A stretch of 64,000 bases of DNA from contig NZ_CAJFCN010000003.1 in the NCBI RefSeq assembly GCF_904063055.1, positions 310,001 to 374,000 of the forward strand. Direction: 5' to 3'. A program made the translations under genes and the position numbers. How positions within the stretch are numbered: position 1 is the stretch's first letter; each line of letters begins with the position of its first letter. The notes beneath the pieces are model-generated. The model saw only the letters and a list, made by a program, of their open reading frames with translations, ran no database searches and was not told the origin of the DNA. The DNA is from Pseudomonas paracarnis (GTDB taxonomy: Bacteria; Pseudomonadota; Gammaproteobacteria; Pseudomonadales; Pseudomonadaceae). Shown here in pieces: positions 52,006 to 61,472 of the stretch.

Positions 52006-54456
52006 CTTCGGCGCACGCTGATCATCAAAAAACACCTTCCTGCCATCCACCCGCTCAGACGCCCTGGGCACATTCACGCCTTGGCCTTCCGGCTTCTCCA
52101 CATACCAATAGCAATGGCTGACCGCCCGAGTGATCCCCACATAGGCCAGGCGCAACACCTCGTCTCTCTGGGCATTGTCATAAGGCTCACTGTCGCCATC
52201 CTTACCCAAGCCCGCCATGCGATAGACCTGATTCTTGTACGGCGAGCTGGTGACATGCTGACAATCGCCCAGCAAAAACACCGCATCCGCCTGCAAGCCC
52301 TTGGCACTGTGATAAGTCAGCTGTTTAAGCCTGCGCGCCTGAGGCGCCGAGCTAGAATCCACATTAACTACAGACTGAATATGCTCTTGAATCAATAACT
52401 TATCGCTACTTTTTCGATAAAGCATCAGGATGGAATCGCCCCGCTGATAGTGCTCGAGCAACCGCTGCCCCAGTGCCGCGTCGTCACGTTCCAACACCGT
52501 GACGGGCACCAATGCCTTGGGCTCGCCACTGGCCTTGGCCTTCTTGCCCGGGATGGCCGGCGCGCTACGGACGATATGTTCGGCAGCGTCGATGATGTGC
52601 TGGTGGCTGCGGTAGTTCTCGCCCAGCATCACGCGGGTGGTGCTGGGCGAAACAAACTCCTTGTTGAACTCCATGAAGTACTTGGGCGAGCTGCCGCGCC
52701 AGCCATAGATGGATTGCCAGTCATCCCCCACGCACAGCAAGGATGAGCGTTGGGCTGCGCGCCCGACGTGCATGGCCGGCCCACGGCTGCGGATTTCGCG
52801 CAGGCTGGCGCGGATCCAGGACACGATCTGCGGCGATACGTCCTGGAATTCATCAATCATCAAGTGCGACATCGGCCGCAACAAGGGATCACTCAGCAGC
52901 TTGAGGTTCTCCGGGGTGTTTTCGCCAAACAGCGAGAACATCCGGTTGTAGGTCATGATCGGCGGCGATTGTTCCAGCAGGTGATCTTCCAGCGCCTTCC
53001 AGAAAATGCTCAGGGCCTCGAAGAACAGCCGATCCGGGTCGTCCTTGGCAAAACTCATCTGGCCAACCGCCGTGGGGACATCCAGGCCGAGGTTCTCGAT
53101 AAACCCGGCTGCCATGACAAAACTGTCCAACAGGGGCGCCGAAGCGAGTTCGCCTTTGACCTTGTAATCAAAGCCTGGCCCGGCCGTGGCATCGCCGCCC
53201 AAGCTGCTCAAAAGGCGCTTTGAAGATTCGTAATTATCCAGCCATATCAGTGGCTTATTACAGAAAGCTTGAAACAACGTGCGCTTTACTGCCCATTCTG
53301 CACGCACCGAGAGTTTCGAATTCGGCCGACTGATCTGCGGGTTTTCACGCCCATCGAACCCCAGTACCACCCAGGCGTCCAGCTCCGGGATGTAGCCGTG
53401 GCAATGAAATCGCGCGCCGTTGATTTCAAAGGTCTGACGGCTGGGTTCGATACCTTTGATCGGCCAGGCACCGGCGCGAAACCACAGGTCCTCAATCACA
53501 TCACAGAGTTCTTCATCGCGCTTGGCGGCCAATTCAGTCACGGCCATACGCTTTTGCACGTCAGGATGATCGCGCTCCAGCTCCTTGAGCTGAAGGCTAT
53601 GGCGGGCCAAGGGTGCAATCAACTCGCGAAAACGCTGATGGCGGCCATACAAGCGGTGATAACAAGCGTTCATCTGCTGGCGCTGGGCGTCACTGATACG
53701 CAGGTCGAAGGCGTTGCTGTCGGCGTCTTCAAAACCACCGCTGAGGTTCTCAAAGGCCTGCAGCCGCTCAAAACCCGGCAGGCTGCGCACCATCGGCAGG
53801 ATGCGCGAGTGAAAGGTGCGCACCAGCGCCTGGGCTTCCTTGCTGCCAAGGGGTTGGCCCCACAGGTTGAGAATTTCCATGAGTTTGTTGATGAAGTCCT
53901 TGCGCGACTCGCGGGTGAACGTCACCACAGTCATCGAACTCAGTTCAAAGCCCAGGTAATGGCTGAGCAGCAGGATGCGCAGCACCAGGGACGTCGACTT
54001 GCCGGCGCCGGCACCCGCAATCACTGAGGTCGAGGGGGTGTCGCTGAAGATCATCTTCCATTGCGCCGCGCTTGGCTGCGCATGGGCTGGCAGCAGGCGC
54101 GCGACATCGGCCTTCATGCGCTTCTTCACCTCTGCGGTGAGCGGTAATCGCCAATCGTCGAACAGGCTGTCATCTATGCCTGGCGCACGGTGCTCATCGG
54201 GGCGAAAGTCACGAATCAGCAGGACTTGTCGGCCCTCCTCGATGCCATCAGCCCTACCCTCACGGTAACCGTACTCAACGCCCGCCTCATGCCCACTGCG
54301 AAAGCCGTCGGCCTGGCCATGCAACCAGGAAAACCTGTGCTGCGCACGCAAACGGGTGAGGCCATGGCCGAACAGGCGCGCGGCAAGCCGCTTCAACAAC
54401 GGCATTTCAGCCAAGGGGCGCAGTTCGGGGGGTAGATCAGGCTGTTGTTGCGACAC
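51994..54456 (-). CDS. UvrD/Rep-type SF1A DNA helicase
   Basis: 820 residues. Walker A SVIAGAGAGKST (about 145-156), motif Ia LSSMTVVTFTRESRKDF, motif II HLMIDEFQDVSPQ, motif III GDDWQSIYGWRGSS, motif V QLTYHSAKGLQADAVFLLGD and motif VI VGITRAVSHCYW. The N-terminal 130 residues are an extension beyond the helicase core, and the insert 280-420 has the look of a divergent 1B/2B region. It should unwind DNA in repair. The last residues are coded by a decayed REP. Confidence 0.88.
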   Translation of the reverse strand: MSQQQPDLPPELRPLAEMPLLKRLAARLFGHGLTRLRAQHRFSWLHGQADGFRSGHEAGVEYGYREGRADGIEEGRQVLLIRDFRPDEHRAPGIDDSLFDDWRLPLTAEVKKRMKADVARLLPAHAQPSAAQWKMIFSDTPSTSVIAGAGAGKSTSLVLRILLLSHYLGFELSSMTVVTFTRESRKDFINKLMEILNLWGQPLGSKEAQALVRTFHSRILPMVRSLPGFERLQAFENLSGGFEDADSNAFDLRISDAQRQQMNACYHRLYGRHQRFRELIAPLARHSLQLKELERDHPDVQKRMAVTELAAKRDEELCDVIEDLWFRAGAWPIKGIEPSRQTFEINGARFHCHGYIPELDAWVVLGFDGRENPQISRPNSKLSVRAEWAVKRTLFQAFCNKPLIWLDNYESSKRLLSSLGGDATAGPGFDYKVKGELASAPLLDSFVMAAGFIENLGLDVPTAVGQMSFAKDDPDRLFFEALSIFWKALEDHLLEQSPPIMTYNRMFSLFGENTPENLKLLSDPLLRPMSHLMIDEFQDVSPQIVSWIRASLREIRSRGPAMHVGRAAQRSSLLCVGDDWQSIYGWRGSSPKYFMEFNKEFVSPSTTRVMLGENYRSHQHIIDAAEHIVRSAPAIPGKKAKASGEPKALVPVTVLERDDAALGQRLLEHYQRGDSILMLYRKSSDKLLIQEHIQSVVNVDSSSAPQARRLKQLTYHSAKGLQADAVFLLGDCQHVTSSPYKNQVYRMAGLGKDGDSEPYDNAQRDEVLRLAYVGITRAVSHCYWYVEKPEGQGVNVPRASERVDGRKVFFDDQRAPKGAG

Positions 54457-54673
54457 GCGGACTCCTGCGGTGAGCTTGTTTTGACCAAGCCGTCATGGTC
54501 GCCGGAAACGCCGCTCAGTTCCAGCCAAATGCTTTGTTGTCATGCAGTTAGGCGATGAAGTGAAAGTGAACACCGGGGTTAAACATCGAATAAATGAATC
54601 ATAAACAGGCATTTTTTACGCTTTTTCTCGATCATGCGCTGCTGGATGATAGGTTCATCAACAGGAGGCGATC

Positions 54674-55369
54674 ATGCTTGAACTTCGACCTTTCAACACA
54701 CTGGGCGGCGCCCACCATGGCTGGCTTGACGCTCATCACCACTTTTCCTTTGCCGAATACCACGACCCCCAGCGCATGCACTGGGGCAACTTGCGGGTAT
54801 GGAACGACGACATCATCGCCCCCGGCAGCGGCTTTCCCCAGCACCCGCACCGCGACATGGAAATCATCACCTATGTGCGCGAAGGGGCCATCAGCCATGC
54901 CGACAACCTGGGTAACAAAGGCCGCACCGAAGCCGGCGACGTGCAAGTAATGAGCGCAGGCACCGGCATTGCCCACAGCGAGTACAACCTGGAGGCTACG
55001 CCAACCAAGATCTTTCAGATCTGGATCATTCCCAATGAGGCTGGCTTGCCGCCGTCCTGGGGCGCCAAACCGTTTCCACAGGGCAACCGCGAGGGCTTTG
55101 TAACCCTGGCCAGCGGCAAGGCTGGCGACAGTGAAAGCTTGCGAATTCGTGCGGATGCACGCTTGGTGGCAGCTAACCTGAAAGCTGGAGAAAGTGCGGA
55201 GTACCGGCTGGACAGTGGCCGCCGGGCGTACCTGGTGCCCGCCACGGGCGTGATTGACGTCAATGGCGTGCAGGCAAAGGCGCGAGATGGTGTGGCGGTT
55301 GAGGATGAACAGGTATTGCGGGTAACGGCGATTGAGGACAGCGAAATCGTGCTGGTGGACCTGGCCTGA
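54674..55369 (+). CDS. Pirin-family protein (YhhW-like)
   Basis: 231 residues, bicupin. Metal ligands His/His/His/Glu fit GFPQHPHRDMEIITYV and SAGTGIAHSEYN. E. coli YhhW is a quercetin 2,3-dioxygenase of this family; physiological substrate unknown. ATG at 54674 follows ACAGGAGGCGATC, a very strong ribosome site. Converges on pgm with a REP hairpin between. Confidence 0.92.
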   Translation: MLELRPFNTLGGAHHGWLDAHHHFSFAEYHDPQRMHWGNLRVWNDDIIAPGSGFPQHPHRDMEIITYVREGAISHADNLGNKGRTEAGDVQVMSAGTGIAHSEYNLEATPTKIFQIWIIPNEAGLPPSWGAKPFPQGNREGFVTLASGKAGDSESLRIRADARLVAANLKAGESAEYRLDSGRRAYLVPATGVIDVNGVQAKARDGVAVEDEQVLRVTAIEDSEIVLVDLA

Positions 55370-55392
55370 TCTCAACTCTCGTTGCTATCTAA

Positions 55393-55420
55393 TGTGGGAG
55401 GCGGCTTGCTCCCTCCCACA
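55393..55420. terminator. REP hairpin between pirin and pgm
   Basis: TGTGGGAGGCGGC and its inverse GCTCCCTCCCACA fold into a near-perfect hairpin 24 bases after the pirin stop and 22 bases before the pgm stop. Probably a bidirectional terminator for both genes. Confidence 0.65.
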
Positions 55421-55441
55421 CTTCTACCGCATGAGTGTCAG

Positions 55442-57085
55442 TTATTGGCTGATTGCACCATCAACCAACACCTGCGCCTCCTCCACCAGTTGCTTGAGGT
55501 GCTCTTCGCCAACGAAACTCTCGGCGTAGATCTTGTAGATGTCCTCAGTGCCCGAGGGCCGTGCGGCAAACCAGCCGTTTTCGGTCATGACTTTCAAGCC
55601 GCCAATCGCCTGGTTGTTGCCCGGCGCATGGCTGAGGATCTGCTGAATGGTCTCCCCGGCCAATTGCGTGGACGTGACCTGCTCCGGCGACAGTTTGCCC
55701 AGCAGGGCTTTTTGCGCTGGAGTGGCTTTGGCATCCACACGGATAGCGAACGGCTCACCGAGGGCATCGGTCAGGCCGCGGTAGATCTGGCTGGGGTCCT
55801 GACCTTTGCGCGAGGTCATTTCCGCGGCCAGCAAGGCCGGGATAAGGCCGTCCTTGTCGGTGCTCCACACGCTGCCGTCCTTGCGCAGGAACGAGGCACC
55901 GGCGCTTTCTTCGCCGCCAAACCCCAACGACCCTTCAAACAAGCCATCGGCAAACCATTTGAAGCCCACTGGCACTTCGTACAGGCGACGACCAATACGC
56001 GCTGCGACGCGGTCGATCAGGCCGCTGCTCACCACGGTCTTGCCTACGGCTGCATCGGCGCGCCAGTCCGGACGGTTCTGGAACAGGTAGTCGATGGACA
56101 CCGCCAGGTAGTTGTTGGGCGCCAGTAAACCTCCGGAAGGCGTGACAATGCCGTGGCGGTCGTGGTCCGGGTCGCAGGCGAAGGCAACGTCGAAACGCTC
56201 CTTGAGCCCGATCAGACTTTGCATGGCGTAGCTGGAAGACGGGTCCATGCGAATCTGGCCGTCCCAGTCGACGCTCATGAAGCGGAAGGTTGCGTCGACC
56301 TCGGTATTCACCACCTCTAGGTTCAAGCGGTAGTGCTCGGCAATCGCCGACCAGTAGCGCACCCCTGCTCCGCCCAGTGGGTCCACGCCCAAGCGCAGGT
56401 CGGCGCTGCGGATCGCGTCCATGTCGATCACATTGATCAGGTCGGCCACATAGCTGTTGAGGTAGTCATGGCGATGGGTGGTGTCGGCCTTGAGCGCCTG
56501 GGCGTGAGTGATGCGCTTGACCCCGGCCAGCTTGTTGGCGAGCAGTTCGTTGGCCTTGGCTTCGATCCACTTGGTGACATGGGTATCAGCCGGGCCACCG
56601 TTAGGCGGGTTGTACTTGTAGCCGCCACTTTGCGGCGGATTGTGGGACGGTGTAATCACAATGCCGTCCGCCAGGCCGCTGGTACGGCCGCGGTTGTAGC
56701 AGATGATGGCGTGGGAAATCGCCGGCGTCGGCGTGTACTCATCGCCCTCGGCCAGCATCACATGCACGCCGTTGGCCGCCAGTACTTCCAAGGCGCTGGC
56801 ACCGGCTGGCGTCGACAATGCATGGGTATCCAGGCCGACAAACAAGGGGCCAGTGATGCCCTGCGCTTCGCGGTACAGGCAGATGGCCTGGCTGATAGCC
56901 AGCACATGCCACTCGTTGAAACTCAGTTCAAACGAGCTGCCGCGGTGCCCGGAAGTACCAAAAGCCACGCGCTGAGTGGAGATCGCTGCATCAGGCTGGC
57001 CGGTGTAGTAGGCCGTGACCAGTCGCGGGATATCCACCAGCAACTGGGCTGGCGCCGGTTTGCCCGCAAAAGGACTGATAGTCAT
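55442..57085 (-). CDS. pgm: Phosphoglucomutase (alpha-D-glucose phosphate-specific)
   Basis: 547 residues, full length. Active-site serine in [19 protein letters not shown]; sugar-binding [20 protein letters not shown]; metal loop [10 protein letters not shown]; phosphate-binding [16 protein letters not shown] near the C-terminus. It interconverts glucose 1- and 6-phosphate for glycogen, trehalose and cell-surface sugar synthesis. ATG at 57085 follows CGAGGTTTA. Stands alone. Confidence 0.95.
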   Translation of the reverse strand: MTISPFAGKPAPAQLLVDIPRLVTAYYTGQPDAAISTQRVAFGTSGHRGSSFELSFNEWHVLAISQAICLYREAQGITGPLFVGLDTHALSTPAGASALEVLAANGVHVMLAEGDEYTPTPAISHAIICYNRGRTSGLADGIVITPSHNPPQSGGYKYNPPNGGPADTHVTKWIEAKANELLANKLAGVKRITHAQALKADTTHRHDYLNSYVADLINVIDMDAIRSADLRLGVDPLGGAGVRYWSAIAEHYRLNLEVVNTEVDATFRFMSVDWDGQIRMDPSSSYAMQSLIGLKERFDVAFACDPDHDRHGIVTPSGGLLAPNNYLAVSIDYLFQNRPDWRADAAVGKTVVSSGLIDRVAARIGRRLYEVPVGFKWFADGLFEGSLGFGGEESAGASFLRKDGSVWSTDKDGLIPALLAAEMTSRKGQDPSQIYRGLTDALGEPFAIRVDAKATPAQKALLGKLSPEQVTSTQLAGETIQQILSHAPGNNQAIGGLKVMTENGWFAARPSGTEDIYKIYAESFVGEEHLKQLVEEAQVLVDGAISQ

Positions 57086-57902
57086 GCATAAACCTCGAAA
57101 AGAAGGATTCGGAAAAAATGACAGTTTACTGGGACTTGGACTACTGCGCGACGGTATCGATCCGACAGCCTGAAGAGAAATTTCGGATAATTGAGGTGAG
57201 GATATGCACTCGGCCTGACAGCCTGATTGGCCGTCAGCCCCCTATCGCTGCATCGGTATCTACACAATTTTGGTGCGACGCTGGACCTGTGGCGAGGGAG
57301 CTTGCTCCCGTGACGGCCCTGCAGACGGCGCTGATCTAACTGACGCGCCGAGATCTCAATGTGGGAGCTGGCTTGCCTGCGAAGGCGGCCTGACAGTCAA
57401 CACAGTTGGACCGTGTACATATCCATTCCTGCGGTTAAGGCTACTTAGGGTTCCGCCCTGACGGCGGCTCACTTTTGAAAAGCGCAAAAGTAAGCAAAAC
57501 GCTCTTGCCCCACCACTCGGCACCTCGCTTAGGCTCGGTGTGCCCGTAATCCGCCAGTGATTTGGGGGGCCGCCGCCACGCGCCATCCATGGCGCGGGGC
57601 GGCTAAACCGGCATCCCTGCCGGTTTACCCCCCAAATCCCTGTCGAATTCCGGCCAGCGTGGTTTAACGGGGCGCTTGAGATCAAAAGCAGATCAAGATC
57701 AAGAGCGGCTCGCTTCGCATCGTGGTTACCGTTGGCTGCTACAACCTACAAAATTGTGTAGATACCTATGCCTATCGCAGTTCAAGCCAGCTCCCACATT
57801 GGATAGTTGTAGGAGCGAGCTTGCTCGCGAAAAACGCACAGGCGCCGCGTCTATTCAGGCAGCGCGCGTTATCGTTGACGTTTTTCGCGAGCAAGCTCGC
57901 TC
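57086..57902. other. Gene-free mosaic of nested inverted repeats
   Basis: 817 bases without a credible gene. An 18-base perfect inverted repeat, GGTATCTACACAATTTTG at 57255-57272 and its inverse at 57749-57766, bounds about 510 bases. Inside are a REP of the TGTGGCGAGGGAGC class (57289-57311), a REP of the TGTGGGAGCTGGC class (57360-57383) with its inverted partner at 57774-57799, and the structured core at 57411-57665. A separate REPIN closes the interval. Confidence 0.75.
57411..57665. repeat. Structured core present at 57 kb, absent from the 51.8-kb copy
   Basis: Dense secondary structure. An outer stem ATTTGGGGGG (57560) / CCCCCCAAAT (57628) encloses two hairpins: a GC-rich one (57571-57603, arms CGCCGCCACGCGCC and GGCGCGGGGCGGC) and a perfect one (TAAACCGGCA at 57604, TGCCGGTTTA at 57618). 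This is a three-way-junction shape. Upstream is the strand-conserved-looking stretch GCAAAAGTAAGCAAAACGCT. I recall similar sequences in other pseudomonads but could not check. Confidence 0.65.
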
Positions 57903-57906
57903 CTAC
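57808..57906. repeat. REPIN (TGTAGGAGCGAGC type) carrying a stop codon
   Basis: TTGTAGGAGCGAGCTTGCTC and its inverse ending GCTCGCTCCTAC. The centre shares ATCGTTGACGTTTTTCGCGA with the REPIN at 36486. The right end provides the TAG stop of the MocR-type gene (57903-57905). Confidence 0.9.
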
Positions 57907-59306
57907 TCAGTCTGCGCCTGCCGTAGTGACTGCGCCAGCGTATCCAGGGCGATGTCCAGGTTGGGATGGCCGCTGAAGGTATGGCTCAAGCGCATATGCT
58001 GGTGATGTAAACCACTGAGACTGAAGAGCTCGCCGGGGGCAATCACCACCTGCTGGGCGAGCATGCGCTGGAATACCAGGCGCATGTCCACCGGCGCCAT
58101 GGACTGCAACCAGAAACTCGCCCCGGCCACGGGCATGCGGTAGTGCACACGCCCTTGCATACGCGCATCCAAGCGGTGACTCATGGCGTGCGCCTGCTCA
58201 TGGAGGCGCTGGCGCAACGTCTGCAGGTGCTGGTCGAACCGACCGCTTTCGTACAGCCGAGCAATGGCGCGTTGTCGGATAGCGGACAGTCGAAACGAAC
58301 GCAGTAAGAATTGGCGCTGCAATTCACTGCTCATCTGCCGTGTCAGCAGGTAACCAAAGGGCGCCTCCGGGCCCAACACCTTTTCGAACGAAGAAAACAC
58401 AATCAGCCGCTCTGGGTTGACCAGGCCGCGCAAGGCCGATCCGGGCGGCGCAAAGCTCAGGTCACCAAAGGTATCGTTCTCCAGCAACCAGCAGCCGTGC
58501 TGGTCGAGCAGACGCGCTACGTGCAGCCGCTCGGGCTCGGTCATGGCGTTACCCGAGGGCATGCTGACCACGGACGAGAGCAGCACCAAGTGCACCGGCT
58601 CATGGCGCAGCAGGTGCTCAAAAGTGGCCAAATCGGGGCGGCCGTCGGCGCGCCAGGGCCATTCAATGACCCGCACACCAGCGGCCTGTAGCAGGCGCAA
58701 CACCAGGTAATCGCAGGGAGATTCAACCACCACCACGGTGCCTTTAAGGCCCAGGGCATCAATCAGGATGTCCAGTACACCTTGAAGATCGGCCCCCACA
58801 TACACCTCATCCGCTTGCCAACAACGGGTGGGCGACGAGGTATAGCGTGCGGCCAAGGCGGCGCGCAACTCCCACACACCACAGGGTTGCGAAGGTTGCA
58901 GGTGATGGGGATACCGGCGTACCAGTTGACGTTCCAGCGCCAGCAACGCGCCATCCAGCGACCCCAACAGCGCCGGTTCATCGCCACTGAGCACCACCAT
59001 CGCCGGGCGCCGGGCGGCCGTGTACAAACGCTCGAGCAAGTCTGTACCCGCCATAAGGGGCGCGTTTGCAGCCACGGGCCAGGCGAAGTAGCCGGACTTG
59101 GCCACCGAGTACACTCGTCCTTCCTTTTCCAGCAACGAATAGGCGTACTGAATCGTCGAGATCGACACATTCATGCGCGTCGATAACTGCCGCAGGGAAG
59201 GCAGTTTCACTGGCGTTTCCCGGCTGACTTCGTTGATCAGATTGATCATGTAGCGGTACACCGCCTGATAGGCAAAATCTACTTGCCGCTCCCCCCGAAG
59301 GTTCAT
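57903..59306 (-). CDS. MocR/PdxR-type regulator (GntR HTH fused to aminotransferase fold)
   Basis: 467 residues. GntR-like winged helix at about 10-80 (LPSLRQLSTRMNVSISTIQY), then a fold-type I PLP domain. The PLP lysine is probably in VFSSFEKVLGPEAPFGYLL. LLENDTFGDLSF and VVVVESPCDYLVL fit the family. Such proteins use PLP plus an amine as effector. It lies 36 bases after an unknown gene on the same strand, so they are co-transcribed, unlike the usual divergent layout. The TAG stop comes from a REPIN. Confidence 0.88.
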   Translation of the reverse strand: MNLRGERQVDFAYQAVYRYMINLINEVSRETPVKLPSLRQLSTRMNVSISTIQYAYSLLEKEGRVYSVAKSGYFAWPVAANAPLMAGTDLLERLYTAARRPAMVVLSGDEPALLGSLDGALLALERQLVRRYPHHLQPSQPCGVWELRAALAARYTSSPTRCWQADEVYVGADLQGVLDILIDALGLKGTVVVVESPCDYLVLRLLQAAGVRVIEWPWRADGRPDLATFEHLLRHEPVHLVLLSSVVSMPSGNAMTEPERLHVARLLDQHGCWLLENDTFGDLSFAPPGSALRGLVNPERLIVFSSFEKVLGPEAPFGYLLTRQMSSELQRQFLLRSFRLSAIRQRAIARLYESGRFDQHLQTLRQRLHEQAHAMSHRLDARMQGRVHYRMPVAGASFWLQSMAPVDMRLVFQRMLAQQVVIAPGELFSLSGLHHQHMRLSHTFSGHPNLDIALDTLAQSLRQAQTE

Positions 59307-59342
59307 TGTTGATCACCGGCTTTGATTGGCGAATACACGCTG

Positions 59343-60767
59343 CTAACGCCCCGACACTTGGGCGATGCGCACCTTGGGCCGCGCCAGCGTTTGTTTGCAT
59401 ACCCGCATGCCGCGCCCTCCCAGCAGCGGGCGCTTACGATACAGGTGCTGCAACAGCGGCAGCGGCAGCCCACTGGTATCCACTAGCCACTGGTGCAGGA
59501 TGTCCGCAGCGGGTTTGCCCTGTAGTGCCTTGTGCAGTTCAGGAAGTGCCACCAGCATGCCGGGATGGCATTGACGCAAGAAGCTCTCCAACCGTTCGCC
59601 ATGTTGAACGAAGGGCGCAAACAACAGGCACGTCAACTGGCTGTCGTCCAGGCCGGAGAACTCCTGAATGTAGGCGGTGGACAGCAACTGCCCCTCTGGC
59701 CCTGACGCTTCTTTGATCAGCGCGACCGGTACTTGCCTGCGGTGCAGGAAGTCTGCCGCACGCCGAACAAACCCCGCGACGCCATGTTCGTAGGACAGCT
59801 CACGCAGACACTGGGCCTGCACGCCGTGCAAATGCGCCATGAGCAATGGGTTGGGATAGGCGGGATGGCTGAAATGGAACTCGAACGGGTCCCGTTTGTA
59901 GGCGAGGAACCCGGTGAGCAGTGGCGCATGGGCGACATCGGCGTCCTTGAGCAGATCAGCGATGCCGATATAGGCCAAATGACGATGCCCGCCCCGGCCC
60001 GGACTTTCGTTGCCGGCATAGTGCTCGCCATAGAGGTCGCGGTAGCACCCCACGCTCCATTCCTCCATGCGTGCAAACCACCCATTGAGCGACGATGGCT
60101 TGCCGGGCGCAAATGCAAGGCCGGTCGCCAGCGCATTTTTTTTCAGCCACGCGATGTATTGGCTTTGCTTGCGCACTGAATCACCGCTGACCAGGGCATG
60201 CACGCCGCCGTTCCAGGTAGCGACCCGCTGGTAGAAATCGCCCAGGGCCAGGAGCGTGTCATCGCACAGGGCGGCGCGGATATCGCCGGACGTCAGGTGC
60301 CCAATCATCAGTTTGTTACGCTGGCTGATTTCCCGAGCGGCACTGGACGCCGGGCGCTGATGGTTGAACGGCAGCACCTCATGGTTTTCCACCATCAACA
60401 GCTCTACCCGTGGGTCGTCATGGAAGAACAGCGCTGCGTAGCCCTGATTCAGGCAGTCGAGCGTTGCTTGAGTCATACCCGCATGCCGCAATGTTGCCAC
60501 CCGTATCTGAAAAGTCTTGGGCGAGCGGCCGGCAATGGTCAGTTGCGCCGCACGCAGCAACGCGAGGGTGTAGCTGCTCACTTCGCCGCCACCGTGGGCG
60601 ATCAGTACTTTGTAATTGCCCACTTGTTCCATGCCGCCTGCGGCCACCACGATGCGCTGAACGAGCAATTGAAGTGACGTTCGTTCGGCACGCGTAAAGT
60701 GCCCGATTAAACGTTGCAGAACTTGCTGGTAAACATAGCTCATGGCTTGTTCATGAATAGTGCTCAT
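59343..60767 (-). CDS. Protein of unknown function, operon partner of the MocR-type regulator
   Basis: 474 residues, soluble, no signal peptide or membrane helix. I recognise no domain. Visible features: an N-terminal helical part (YVYQQVLQRLIGHFTRAERT), a Rossmann-like strand-loop VLIAHGGGEVSSYTLALL (about 54-71), a central HLAYIGIADLLKD with a His-rich context (GRGGHRH), and a basic C-terminus (LYRKRPLLGGRGMRVCKQTL). Sequence GGVHALVSGDSVRKQSQYIA recalls nucleotide-binding loops but is not diagnostic. The start at 60767 is the first ATG; a second lies eight codons on. Real gene by length and codon use. Confidence 0.75.
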   Translation of the reverse strand: MSTIHEQAMSYVYQQVLQRLIGHFTRAERTSLQLLVQRIVVAAGGMEQVGNYKVLIAHGGGEVSSYTLALLRAAQLTIAGRSPKTFQIRVATLRHAGMTQATLDCLNQGYAALFFHDDPRVELLMVENHEVLPFNHQRPASSAAREISQRNKLMIGHLTSGDIRAALCDDTLLALGDFYQRVATWNGGVHALVSGDSVRKQSQYIAWLKKNALATGLAFAPGKPSSLNGWFARMEEWSVGCYRDLYGEHYAGNESPGRGGHRHLAYIGIADLLKDADVAHAPLLTGFLAYKRDPFEFHFSHPAYPNPLLMAHLHGVQAQCLRELSYEHGVAGFVRRAADFLHRRQVPVALIKEASGPEGQLLSTAYIQEFSGLDDSQLTCLLFAPFVQHGERLESFLRQCHPGMLVALPELHKALQGKPAADILHQWLVDTSGLPLPLLQHLYRKRPLLGGRGMRVCKQTLARPKVRIAQVSGR

Positions 60768-61381
60768 CGTTCTACTACCCGAGTTGAAATATCAGTTTCA
60801 AGCAACTACCAAACAGCGTTGCTCGACTTATTACATCTGTAGGCTTGTCATCCAGTGCGCAGCACAAGTTTGAGTCAACATTAGCACCTTGCAACAAAAG
60901 CGCAGGTGAGAGCATTGAGGGGGCCTATGGCCGCCCCGCCGGAGAATCCAGCGCCTGCGCGGGCTCTAGCGAAATAGCTATTAGCCTTAGGAATGTTCCG
61001 ACAACGTCCTACACTGTTTTAACTAAGCAATTAGAGAATTGTCCGACAAATATTAATCACCTGCGCACCTTGGGTGCGCGTAAAGCAAAAGGGTATTCGT
61101 TTTGCACTTGCCGGGAAAAACAATCCGAGCCTCGTTAGTTCTGAAGGTGCGTGACGCAACTGCCGTGTAATCAATCATGGCTCAATCCTTGAGATGACAA
61201 TGAAGACTCAATTATCGGCACTCAAATAATGATTAACAGATACAGAACAGCGTCAAAAAGCAGCTCAGATGACGTGCCTGCCCAACTTAAATGACGCCCA
61301 CACACAAGCGCCGCACTGGATTTCAGGGCGGCGCAAGGCAATAACAGTATTGTTTACGGGGCAGAACGCCCCTGCGGCGGC
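60768..61381. other. Gene-free interval
   Basis: 614 bases with no gene I can defend. The left half is A+T-rich and should hold the promoter of the unknown-MocR operon. A weak TTG frame of about 97 codons (60845-61138, plus strand) lacks a ribosome site and family features. Short inverted repeats occur (CACCTTGGGTGCGCG region near 61062; GGGGCAGAACGCCCC at 61358). Confidence 0.45.
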
Positions 61382-61453
61382 TCAACCCCGGTGCGGGTTA
61401 AGCCCTGTCAAATGGCGCATTTGCCTCATCAGCTCAGGCGCCAGCGTATTCAT
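61382..61453 (-). CDS. Possible 23-residue small protein after mexS
   Basis: The frame reads MNTLAPELMRQMRHLTGLNP and three more residues, then TGA. AGGAG stands nine bases before the ATG, and the start lies 19 bases after the mexS stop. Short and without a known family, so it could be chance. The strong ribosome site is the only support. Confidence 0.3.
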   Translation of the reverse strand: MNTLAPELMRQMRHLTGLNPHRG

Positions 61454-61472
61454 TTGCGAATACTCCTACAGC

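Noticed and set aside
54594..54950. Plus-strand frame overlapping the pirin start
   Set aside because: Out of frame with pirin, which has a strong ribosome site and clear homology.
57676..58005. Plus-strand frame across the repeat mosaic
   Set aside because: Coded entirely by repeat and REPIN sequence and the antisense of the MocR gene end; not a gene.
60845..61138. 97-codon plus-strand frame in the gap before mexS
   Set aside because: TTG start, no ribosome site, no family features, and A+T-rich promoter-like surroundings.
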